NCBI GenBank assembly: GCA_900550965.1
Contig: URUC01000038.1
Coordinates: forward strand, 1 to 17,442
Length of the DNA stretch: 17,442 nt
From: an uncultured Collinsella sp.
Lineage (GTDB): Bacteria > Actinomycetota > Coriobacteriia > Coriobacteriales > Coriobacteriaceae
Direction of reading: 5' to 3'
Shown here: positions 1 through 6,170 of the stretch, in pieces
Layout of the letters: each line of letters begins with the position of its first letter
How positions within the stretch are numbered: the stretch's first letter is position 1
Made by a program: the position numbers and the translations under genes
Notes under the pieces: generated by a model
What the model saw: only the letters and a program-made list of their open reading frames with translations
Told to the model about the DNA's origin: nothing
The model's database searches: none

Positions 1-1179
1 TGCCAACGATAACGGCAGCTGCCCGCAGATGAAGAACGCCGCCGGATATGTGGCATACATACGCTGCGACAGCGCCGGATCGAACTCGATGCGCGCGGCC
101 ATGGTGCCGGGGTACTTGTCCTGGAAGTAGCGCAGGCCGTCCTCGTAGTCGCGGTCGCCGGTGCCCAGCACCGCCACCTGCACGCCGCCGGCCAGAATGC
201 GGTCGAGTGCGTACATGACCAGATCCATGCCCTTCTGACGCGTCAGGCGCGTGACCATCACCATGAGCGGACGGTCGTCGCGAACCTCGAGTCCCAGCTC
301 TTCCTGCAGTTTGGCCTTGCACACAGCCTTGCCGGAGCGGTCCTCCACGGTGTAATTGGCGGCAATGCGTTTGTCAGTCGCCGGATCAAAGCCCGCGACG
401 TCGATGCCATTCAAAATGCCCTGCAGCGCGTACGAACGCTCGCGCAGAACGCCGTCCAGGCCCTCGCCAAACTCGGGCGTCTGGATCTCGCCCGCATAGG
501 TGGGGCTCACCGTGGTAATGGCGTCGGCATAGCGCAGCGCGCCCAGCATGTAGTTGACGCTGCAGGCGTCGCAACGCAGCTGCGAGGCGGCAGCGGGAAT
601 ATGCGCCACACCCAGGATGTCCTCCATTACGGTGTCGCTAAACTGGCCCTGGAACGCCACGTTATGGATCGAGAACACGGTCTTGACGCGGTCGTACAGC
701 GGCAGGCCCTGGTAGAACTCGCGCAAAAACACGGGCGCCAGTGCCGTCTGCCAGTCGTTGCAGTGCAGGATGTCGCACTCAAAGCCGGCGGGCAAGTGCT
801 GCAGGCTCTCGGTGATGGCCTTGGAGAAGAACGCAAAGCGCTCGCCGTCATCAAAGAAGCCGTACGGATAGTCGCGCGCAAAGTAGCGCTCATTGTCGAT
901 GAACATATACGTGACGCCGTCGTGCTCGAGCTTCTCGAGCCCGCAGTACTCGTTGCGCCAGCCCAGGCTCACGTAAAAATCGGAGAAGTGCTCCATCTGC
1001 GCCTTGTACTCGTCCTTGATGGTGGCGTACTTGGGCACCATCACGATAACTTCGGCGCCGGCGCGCACAAGCGCCGCAGGCAGCGAGCCCGCCACGTCGC
1101 CCAGGCCACCGGTCTTTACAAACGGTGCGCACTCGGCCGAGGCAAACACAATCTGCATCTTTTTGCTGGAATCTGCCAT
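1..1179 (-). CDS. glgA: Glycogen synthase GlgA, 3' end cut by window edge
   Basis: ADP-glucose-dependent glycogen synthase (GT5 family) adds alpha-1,4-glucosyl units from ADP-glucose to growing glycogen in the cytoplasm. The frame is open from an ATG at 1179 to the window edge, giving 393 residues of a family usually about 480 long. The start is fixed by GGGAG about 8 nt upstream. The N-terminus reads MADSSKKMQIVFASAE and is followed by the ADP-glucose-binding KTGGLG at residues 22-27. Further along are DILHCNDWQT, the TTVSPTYAGEI segment, the hinge motif LNGIDVAGFDP and the C-terminal Rossmann motif VTRLTRQKGMDL. These are all standard GlgA landmarks. It is the last gene seen of the glgBPCDA operon, 90 nt after glgD, with a long hairpin in the gap. 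Odd point: the last dozen residues (AAFFICGQLPLSLA) do not look like the usual FLMPSxFEPCG segment expected about here. Identity is very likely. Confidence 0.95.
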   Translation of the reverse strand, partial: MADSSKKMQIVFASAECAPFVKTGGLGDVAGSLPAALVRAGAEVIVMVPKYATIKDEYKAQMEHFSDFYVSLGWRNEYCGLEKLEHDGVTYMFIDNERYFARDYPYGFFDDGERFAFFSKAITESLQHLPAGFECDILHCNDWQTALAPVFLREFYQGLPLYDRVKTVFSIHNVAFQGQFSDTVMEDILGVAHIPAAASQLRCDACSVNYMLGALRYADAITTVSPTYAGEIQTPEFGEGLDGVLRERSYALQGILNGIDVAGFDPATDKRIAANYTVEDRSGKAVCKAKLQEELGLEVRDDRPLMVMVTRLTRQKGMDLVMYALDRILAGGVQVAVLGTGDRDYEDGLRYFQDKYPGTMAARIEFDPALSQRMYATYPAAFFICGQLPLSLA

Positions 1180-1202
1180 ATTGTCTCCCATGTTGCAATT
1201 CG

Positions 1203-1238
1203 AGAATAGCCGCCTGGCGCTAACCGGGCGGCTATTCT
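1203..1238 (-). promoter_or_regulatory. Long hairpin between glgD and glgA
   Basis: The arms at 1203-1217 and 1224-1238 form a 15-bp stem with one G-U wobble and a 6-nt loop. It is read on the minus strand in the 90-nt gap after glgD. There is no T-run behind it, so it is not a classical intrinsic terminator. It ends about 15 nt before the glgA ribosome site. It could be an mRNA stability or processing element, or a partial terminator tuning glgA output. The structure is directly visible; the role is inferred. Confidence 0.5.
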
Positions 1239-1269
1239 ACATGTTACGAGCGATGTTGCGGTGCCAACG

Positions 1270-2397
1270 TTAACGTACGATGGTGGTGTCGGAAGTTAAC
1301 GGAGCCTTGCCCAGCACCAGGATGTTCTCGGGCGTGCCGCGAAGCTCGGTGTTGGTGGGAACCACGTTGTTCTTGTCCAGAATGGCATTCTCAACACGGG
1401 CGCCGCTCTTGATGATGCAGCTCTGGTTGATGATCGAGTTGGTCACCGAAGCGCCCTCCTCAACCACAACGCCGCGCGACAGGATCGAGTTGCGCACGGT
1501 GCCCTTGATGATGCAGCCGGCCGAGATGATCGAGTTGCACGCGTGGCTGCCGGTCGCATAACGCGAAGGCGGCACGTCGTGGGCCTTGGTCAGGATCGGG
1601 CGCTCGGGATCGAAGAGCTGGTCGGCCACGGTCTGGTCGAGCAGATCCATGCTGCGGCGATACAGCGACTTCTCGCTAAACACGCCCACGACCTCGCCCT
1701 TGTACTCGTAGCTGCACACGTCGATGTTGCCAAAGTCGCCCTGGAGTGCCTCAAGCAGGTCCAGATAGTCGGCGGCCTGGTAGTGGTCGATGATCTCGAG
1801 CAGCGTCTCTCGGTTGACGATGCAGCAGTCCATGGAGGCGTTGTCGCCGTACACGACGCCGGCGCTCACGCCCGTCAGGCGGCCGTTCTCGTTAATCTCG
1901 AGCTTGGTCTCGTCATCGACGTTGCGCGTGGCCTTGCAGTACACCACGGTCATCTGGGCACCGGAGTTTTCGTGCGCGTCGATGATGGTGTTGAGGTCCA
2001 TGTTAAAGATGATGTTGGTGCCCATCATCACAACGTAGGGCTTGTCCGAGCGCTGGAACAGCGTCTTGTTGGAGATGATGTCGCGCAGCAAGAAGCGCAT
2101 GCCGCCCTTGGTGGTGCCATAGGCGTTGCCGGGCACCATGAACAGGCCGCCCTTCTTGCGGTCGAGGCCCCAGTCCTTGCCCGAGCCCACGTGGTCGATC
2201 AGCGAGCGGTAGTTGCCCGGCATGACGACGCCGACGGTCTTGATGCCGGCATTCATCATGTTGGACAGCGGAAAGTCGATTAGGCGGTAGCGGCCCAAAA
2301 ACGGAACGGACGCGATGGGGCGGTCCTTGAGCAGCACGCTGCCGTAGGTCGAAGAGTAGTTAGCGGTGATATAACCGATGGCCTTGCGATTGATCAT
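1270..2397 (-). CDS. glgD: GlgD, non-catalytic partner subunit of ADP-glucose pyrophosphorylase
   Basis: GlgD is a paralogue of GlgC that forms a mixed complex with it and modulates its activity in Firmicutes and related gut bacteria. The protein has 375 residues and starts MINRKAIGYITANYSSTYGS. The upstream in-frame start at 2436 lies inside glgC and is not used here, because the ATG at 2397 has an AAGGGGGAA ribosome site and sits 4 nt after the glgC stop. The fold is a nucleotidyltransferase domain (about 1-260) followed by left-handed beta-helix hexapeptide repeats (SIISAGCIIKGTVRNSILSR onwards). The glycine-rich AGGxGxRL nucleotide loop of GlgC is missing, and the metal-site segment reads MGTNIIFNMD instead of SGDHLYRMDY. 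It is therefore expected to be catalytically silent. Translation is probably coupled to glgC. The family call is firm; the regulatory role is inherited from studied homologues. Confidence 0.93.
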   Translation of the reverse strand: MINRKAIGYITANYSSTYGSVLLKDRPIASVPFLGRYRLIDFPLSNMMNAGIKTVGVVMPGNYRSLIDHVGSGKDWGLDRKKGGLFMVPGNAYGTTKGGMRFLLRDIISNKTLFQRSDKPYVVMMGTNIIFNMDLNTIIDAHENSGAQMTVVYCKATRNVDDETKLEINENGRLTGVSAGVVYGDNASMDCCIVNRETLLEIIDHYQAADYLDLLEALQGDFGNIDVCSYEYKGEVVGVFSEKSLYRRSMDLLDQTVADQLFDPERPILTKAHDVPPSRYATGSHACNSIISAGCIIKGTVRNSILSRGVVVEEGASVTNSIINQSCIIKSGARVENAILDKNNVVPTNTELRGTPENILVLGKAPLTSDTTIVR

Positions 2398-2401
2398 CGG
2401 A

Positions 2402-3550
2402 TCATTCCCCCTTCCCGATAACGACGTCATTTCCAACGACGGCCGTATCCTTGGTGGTATCGACAGAGCCGAGCTTCACGCCCTCTTCGACCGTGGAGTT
2501 CTCGCCCAAAATAGCGCGGCAGATGTGTGCGCCGCTCTTAACGTGCGCACCCGGCAGCAACACGGAGTCCTCAACCACGGCGCGCTCCTCGATGATGACA
2601 TCGGTCGAAAGGATCGAGTGGCGAGCGGTGCCGTAGATCTTGCAGCCGTTGGAGACCAGGCAGTCGTCCAGGCGACCATCCGGACCAATGTAGTGCGGTG
2701 GACGCGTGGTGATGTTGGACATGATGGGGAAGTGCTTGTCAAACAGATCGAACTCGGGGTTGTTGCCCAGCAGGTCCATCGAGGTCTCGTGGAAGCTGGC
2801 GATGGTGCCGACATCCTTCCAAAAGCCGTGGAACTCGTAGCTGTACAGGCGCTTGCCCTCGCCGAGCAGCTTGGGGATGATGTCCTTGCCAAAGTCGTGG
2901 CTCGAGCGCTGGTCCAGAGCGTCCTCCTCGAGCGCCTCGATCAGCACGTCGGCCGAGAAGATGTAGATGCCCATGGAGGCGAGGTTCGAATCGGGCTTAT
3001 CGGGCTTCTCGGTGAATTTGGTGATGCGGCCGTCCTCGGGGTCGGTGGTCAGGATGCCAAAGCGGCTGGCCTCCTCCCAAGGCACGGGCATAACGCTCAC
3101 CGTGAGGTCGGCGTTGTTCTCAATGTGTGTCTTGAGCATTTTGCGGTAGTCCATGCGATACAGGTGATCGCCCGAAAGAATCAGGACGTACTTGGGGTCG
3201 TTGGCCTTGATGTAGTCCAGGTTCTGCGTAATGGCGTCAGCCGTGCCCGCATACCAGGCGCCGCCAGTCTGTGTCTCGTACGGCGGCAGGATCGACACGC
3301 CGCCGTCGCGGCTGTCCAGATCCCACGCCTCGCCGGAGCCCACGTAGGCATGCAGCAGGTAGGGACGATACTGCGTCAGAACGCCCACCGTGTCGATGCC
3401 CGAGTTGGAGCAGTTGGAGAGCGAAAAGTCGATAATGCGGAACTTGCCACCAAAGCTAACCGCCGGCTTAGCGATCTTTTGGGTGAGTGCCCCCAATCGG
3501 CTACCCTGTCCTCCTGCGAGGAGCATCGCGATGCATTCTTTCTTACTCAT
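2402..3550 (-). CDS. glgC: Glucose-1-phosphate adenylyltransferase GlgC
   Basis: GlgC makes ADP-glucose and pyrophosphate from ATP and glucose-1-phosphate, the committed and regulated step of bacterial glycogen synthesis. The protein has 382 residues, typical of the shorter Gram-positive-type enzymes. It shows the nucleotide loop LAGGQGSRL (11-19), KPAVSFGGKFRIIDF, the AWYAGTADAI substrate segment, the metal-binding SGDHLYRMDY, the sugar-phosphate lysine in FTEKP, and the HGFWKDVGT motif. A C-terminal beta-helix of hexapeptide repeats follows. The ATG at 3550 is preceded by AGAAGGAGAAATCG, a strong ribosome site. It lies 106 bp after glgP and only 4 nt before glgD, so GlgC and GlgD are probably made together as a heteromer. 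No defects were seen. Allosteric effectors cannot be read from sequence. Confidence 0.97.
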   Translation of the reverse strand: MSKKECIAMLLAGGQGSRLGALTQKIAKPAVSFGGKFRIIDFSLSNCSNSGIDTVGVLTQYRPYLLHAYVGSGEAWDLDSRDGGVSILPPYETQTGGAWYAGTADAITQNLDYIKANDPKYVLILSGDHLYRMDYRKMLKTHIENNADLTVSVMPVPWEEASRFGILTTDPEDGRITKFTEKPDKPDSNLASMGIYIFSADVLIEALEEDALDQRSSHDFGKDIIPKLLGEGKRLYSYEFHGFWKDVGTIASFHETSMDLLGNNPEFDLFDKHFPIMSNITTRPPHYIGPDGRLDDCLVSNGCKIYGTARHSILSTDVIIEERAVVEDSVLLPGAHVKSGAHICRAILGENSTVEEGVKLGSVDTTKDTAVVGNDVVIGKGE

Positions 3551-3590
3551 CGATTTCTCCTTCTGTCATCGATGTTCCTAAACCCATTAG

Positions 3591-3621
3591 CGACGGGCGC
3601 GGCGCTCGGTCGCGCCCGTCG
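3591..3621 (-). terminator. GC-rich hairpin between glgP and glgC
   Basis: A perfect 11-bp stem (3591-3601 with 3611-3621, cgacgggcgcg paired to cgcgcccgtcg) has a 9-nt loop and lies in the 106-bp gap after the glgP stop. On the minus strand it is followed by CTAATGGGTTTAGG, with no U-run, so it would be a weak or Rho-assisted terminator, or an mRNA boundary. glgC may also have its own promoter nearby, but I could not identify one. Confidence 0.45.
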
Positions 3622-3656
3622 AGTAATGCCGTGCTGGCAAAGGGAGCTCGCGGCCT

Positions 3657-4112
3657 TTATGCGTGCCAGATCTCGTCGCGGTACTCGCGAATGGTGCGGT
3701 CGCTCGAGAACCAGCCGCTCGAGGCGGTGTTGAGCAGTGCCTTGCGGTTCCAGGTCTCCTGGTCGCCATAGCTGCCGGTGAGCTTTTCCCATGCATCCAC
3801 ATAGCTGCGGAAGTCTGCCATGACCAGGTCGGGGTCGTTGTTGTTCATGAGCTCGTTGTAGATGCTCTCGAAGTTGCCGGAAAGACCCGCAAAGGTGTTG
3901 TCCTTGAGCTCGTCCATCACGCGGCCCAGACGCTCGCGATCGTTGTTGAGCGTATCCCAGGCAAAGTAGCTGTTCGACGCCCACAACTGCTCGACCTCGG
4001 GAGCGGTGAGACCAAAGATGGCCTCGTTCTCGCGGCCGGCCAGGTCGGCGATCTCGATGTTGGCGCCGTCGAGGGTACCCAGCGTAATGGCGCCGTTCAT
4101 CATGAGCTTCAT
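3657..4112 (-). CDS. glgP: C-terminal fragment of glycogen phosphorylase (151 aa)
   Basis: This is the downstream piece of the split glgP. It begins MKLMMNGAITLGTLDGANIEI, where lysine 2 corresponds to the PLP Schiff-base lysine (in NMKFMLNG of the muscle enzyme). It ends SSDRTIREYRDEIWHA, the normal C-terminus. The apparent ATG is simply the internal methionine of the NMK motif, not a natural gene start. It may still be re-initiated from the overlapping ATGA stop/start; no separate strong ribosome site is visible beyond AAGGAGG at roughly 14 nt upstream. Confidence 0.75.
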   Translation of the reverse strand: MKLMMNGAITLGTLDGANIEIADLAGRENEAIFGLTAPEVEQLWASNSYFAWDTLNNDRERLGRVMDELKDNTFAGLSGNFESIYNELMNNNDPDLVMADFRSYVDAWEKLTGSYGDQETWNRKALLNTASSGWFSSDRTIREYRDEIWHA

Positions 4113-6076
4113 GTTGGACGTGCCTCCTTGCCGGCCGTGGAGATCTGCTCCGAGATCTCGGCGGCGGGGTAGATGAGCTGGGCGTTGCTCACGCGGAAGT
4201 TGGGGATGAAGCAGACCTTCATGACCTCGTTGACGCGGGCGTCGTTGTTGATGACGTCGGCCACGGAGTTAATGAGGCGGATGGTCTCCTTGGCGAAGGT
4301 GTAGCTCGAGGCGGCTTTGCCGCTAAAGATGAAGGTCGTCGGCGTCACGTGGAAGTTGGGGTCGGCGATGCGACGGTTGTAGATGTCCATCACCTTCATG
4401 ATGTTCATGAGCTGGCGCTTGTAGGCATGGAAGCGCTTTACCTGGACATCGAAGACGGTGTTGGGGTCAATAACCAGACCAGTCTCGGCCTTAACGTAGG
4501 CGGCCAGGCGCTCCTTGTTGGCGCGCTTGGAGGCACCCACGGCCTTCAGGAACTCGGTGTCGTTTTGGAACTCCTTGAGTTTCTCCAACTCAAAGGCGTC
4601 CTTCAGCCAGCCATCGCCAATGGCCTCGGTTACGAGTTTGGCATAGGTGGGGTTGGCCTCGGCAAAGAAGCGACGGTGCGAGATGCCGTTGGTCTTGTTG
4701 TTGAACTTCTCGGGCGTCAGGGCATAGAAGTCCTTGAGCACGATGTTCTTGATAATGTCGGAGTGGATCTTAGCCACGCCGTTGACGCTGTGGCTGCAGA
4801 TCACGGACAGGTTGGCCATGCGAATCTCGCCGTCCCACAGAATGGCGGTCTGGCGCAGACGCTCCTGCCAGCCCTCCTGCGTGGTGTCGAACGACTCGTG
4901 CCAACGACGGCTGATCTCGTCGATGATCTGGTACACGCGGGGGAGGAGCTTGGAGAACGTGCCGATGGGCCACTTCTCCAGAGCCTCGGGCAGGATGGTG
5001 TGGTTGGTGTAGCTCACGACCTGCGTCACAATGTTCCAGGCGTCATCCCACTCGAGCCTCTTCTCGTCGATGAGGATGCGCATGAGCTCGGGGCCGCACA
5101 TGGCGGGGTGCGTGTCGTTGGTGTGGATGGCCACAAACTGCGGCAGCAGCTCCCAGTTCTCGCCGTGCTCCTTCTCAAAGGTGTCGAGCAGGCTGTAGAT
5201 GCCGGCCGAGACAAACAGGTACTCCTGCTTCAGGCGCAGCAGACGGCCGTGCTCGCCGGCGTCGTTGGGGTAGAGGATGGCGCTGATGGCCTCCGCCTCG
5301 GCGCGCTCGGCGTCGGCCAGGGCGTAGTCGCCGCGGTTGAACGCCTCAAGGTCAAAGTGCTCCTCGACCGGCTCGGCGGCCCAGACGCGCAGCTTGTTGA
5401 CAGTCTCGCCGGCATAGCCCACCACGGGGATGTCATAAGGGACGGCCAGGATGTCCTGCGTGTCCACCGTGCGGTAGAACGTGCGGCCGTCCTCCTCAAA
5501 GCCCTCGACGCGGCCACCAAACTTGATGGTCACGGCCTTGTCCTGACGGCGGACCTCCCAGGGATACCCGTGGGTGAGCCACTCGTCGGTGGTCTCGACC
5601 TGGCTGCCGTTGACGATCTCCTGCTTAAACAGGCCGTAGCGGTAGCGCATGCCGTTGCCGTAGCCGGCAATGCCCTCGGCTGCCATGGAATCCAGGAAGC
5701 ATGCGGCCAGACGGCCCAGGCCACCGTTGCCCAGAGCCGGATCGGGCTCCTGGTTCTCGATGACGGACAGGTCAAAGCCCATGTCGTCGAGCGCCTCGGC
5801 GACCATGTCGCGCACGCCAAAGTTGAGCAGGTAGTTGTCGAGCAGGCGGCCGATCAAAAACTCGATCGAGAAGTAGTACACGCGCTTCTTGCCCTCGGCG
5901 GTGACGCGGGCGTCACTCTTGGTGGCAACGGTGCGTGCCTTCTCGGCCACGAGCTTGGCCAGGGCATTAAAGCGGTCAAGGTCGCTCGCGGCCTCGACGC
6001 TCTTGCCGCTGATGCTCATGACGGCATCGCGATAGAGCTCGGTAAACTCCTGCTTGTTGTCGAAGATCTTATTCAT
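4109..6076 (-). CDS. glgP: N-terminal fragment of glycogen phosphorylase (655 aa)
   Basis: This is the upstream piece of the split glgP. It has the N-terminal domain with GNGGLGRLAACFLDS (about 117-131), the active-site GYGNGMRYRYGLFKQ, the HTNDTHPA loop, the NKTNGISHRRF segment and DVQVKRFHAYKRQL, and ends ISTAGKEARPT. It therefore holds everything up to the PLP pocket but lacks the PLP lysine and the final C-terminal helices. It is not expected to be active alone. A 4-nt ATGA overlap with the downstream fragment could allow re-initiation. Confidence 0.8.
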   Translation of the reverse strand: MNKIFDNKQEFTELYRDAVMSISGKSVEAASDLDRFNALAKLVAEKARTVATKSDARVTAEGKKRVYYFSIEFLIGRLLDNYLLNFGVRDMVAEALDDMGFDLSVIENQEPDPALGNGGLGRLAACFLDSMAAEGIAGYGNGMRYRYGLFKQEIVNGSQVETTDEWLTHGYPWEVRRQDKAVTIKFGGRVEGFEEDGRTFYRTVDTQDILAVPYDIPVVGYAGETVNKLRVWAAEPVEEHFDLEAFNRGDYALADAERAEAEAISAILYPNDAGEHGRLLRLKQEYLFVSAGIYSLLDTFEKEHGENWELLPQFVAIHTNDTHPAMCGPELMRILIDEKRLEWDDAWNIVTQVVSYTNHTILPEALEKWPIGTFSKLLPRVYQIIDEISRRWHESFDTTQEGWQERLRQTAILWDGEIRMANLSVICSHSVNGVAKIHSDIIKNIVLKDFYALTPEKFNNKTNGISHRRFFAEANPTYAKLVTEAIGDGWLKDAFELEKLKEFQNDTEFLKAVGASKRANKERLAAYVKAETGLVIDPNTVFDVQVKRFHAYKRQLMNIMKVMDIYNRRIADPNFHVTPTTFIFSGKAASSYTFAKETIRLINSVADVINNDARVNEVMKVCFIPNFRVSNAQLIYPAAEISEQISTAGKEARPT

Positions 6077-6077
6077 A

Positions 6078-6112
6078 CGTTCCTTTCCCCCGGGGATGTT
6101 TCTCCCGGAACG
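6078..6112 (-). promoter_or_regulatory. Hairpin that can cover the glgP ribosome site
   Basis: On the minus strand, CGTTCC (6112-6107) can pair with GGAACG (6083-6078), which overlaps the AAAGGA ribosome site of glgP at 6076. GC-rich sequence between them (a CCCCCGGGG run) can form additional pairs. This suggests translational control of glgP or simply a stable intergenic fold. Pairing is seen in the sequence; the function is inferred. Confidence 0.35.
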
Positions 6113-6130
6113 GTTATGACTTGTATCCTA

Positions 6131-6162
6131 CGCCCCGGCGGGGCGGGTGATTACAGCTGTAA
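6131..6162 (-). terminator. Hairpin and palindrome just after glgB
   Basis: CGCCCC/GGGGCG (6131-6136 with 6140-6145, 3-nt loop) and the palindrome TTACAGCTGTAA (6151-6162) lie directly after the glgB stop. No U-run follows on the minus strand. It may be a weak terminator or a 3' mRNA stabiliser between glgB and glgP. Confidence 0.3.
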
Positions 6163-6170
6163 CGGCTTTG

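Larger units (their letters stand above)
3657..6076 (-). pseudogene. glgP: Glycogen phosphorylase gene broken by a frameshift
   Basis: Glycogen phosphorylase (GT35, PLP enzyme) releases glucose-1-phosphate from glycogen ends. The two overlapping frames together encode about 806 residues, the usual family length, and join at one point near 4117-4124. The upstream frame runs through SEQISTAGKEA, then ARPT and stop. The downstream frame resumes at TSNMKLMMNGA. Homologues read about KEASGTSNMK here, so the DNA lacks seven bases: the third base of Ala plus the Ser and Gly codons. The missing Ser-Gly is in the phosphate/PLP site just before the PLP-binding lysine. The rest of the gene looks well preserved, including GNGGLGRLAACF near the N-terminus and NTASSGWFSSDRTIREY at the end, so the lesion is recent or is a sequence error. 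The start ATG at 6076 has an AAAGGA site. It sits between glgB and glgC in the operon. Confidence 0.8.

Noticed and set aside
386..574. Small minus-strand open frame inside glgA
   Set aside because: Alternative frame within a conserved gene; Arg-rich translation without features.
1543..3733. Plus-strand frames opposite glgC and glgD (1543-2283, 2378-3733)
   Set aside because: Shadows of the two adenylyltransferase genes, with no ribosome sites or recognisable motifs.
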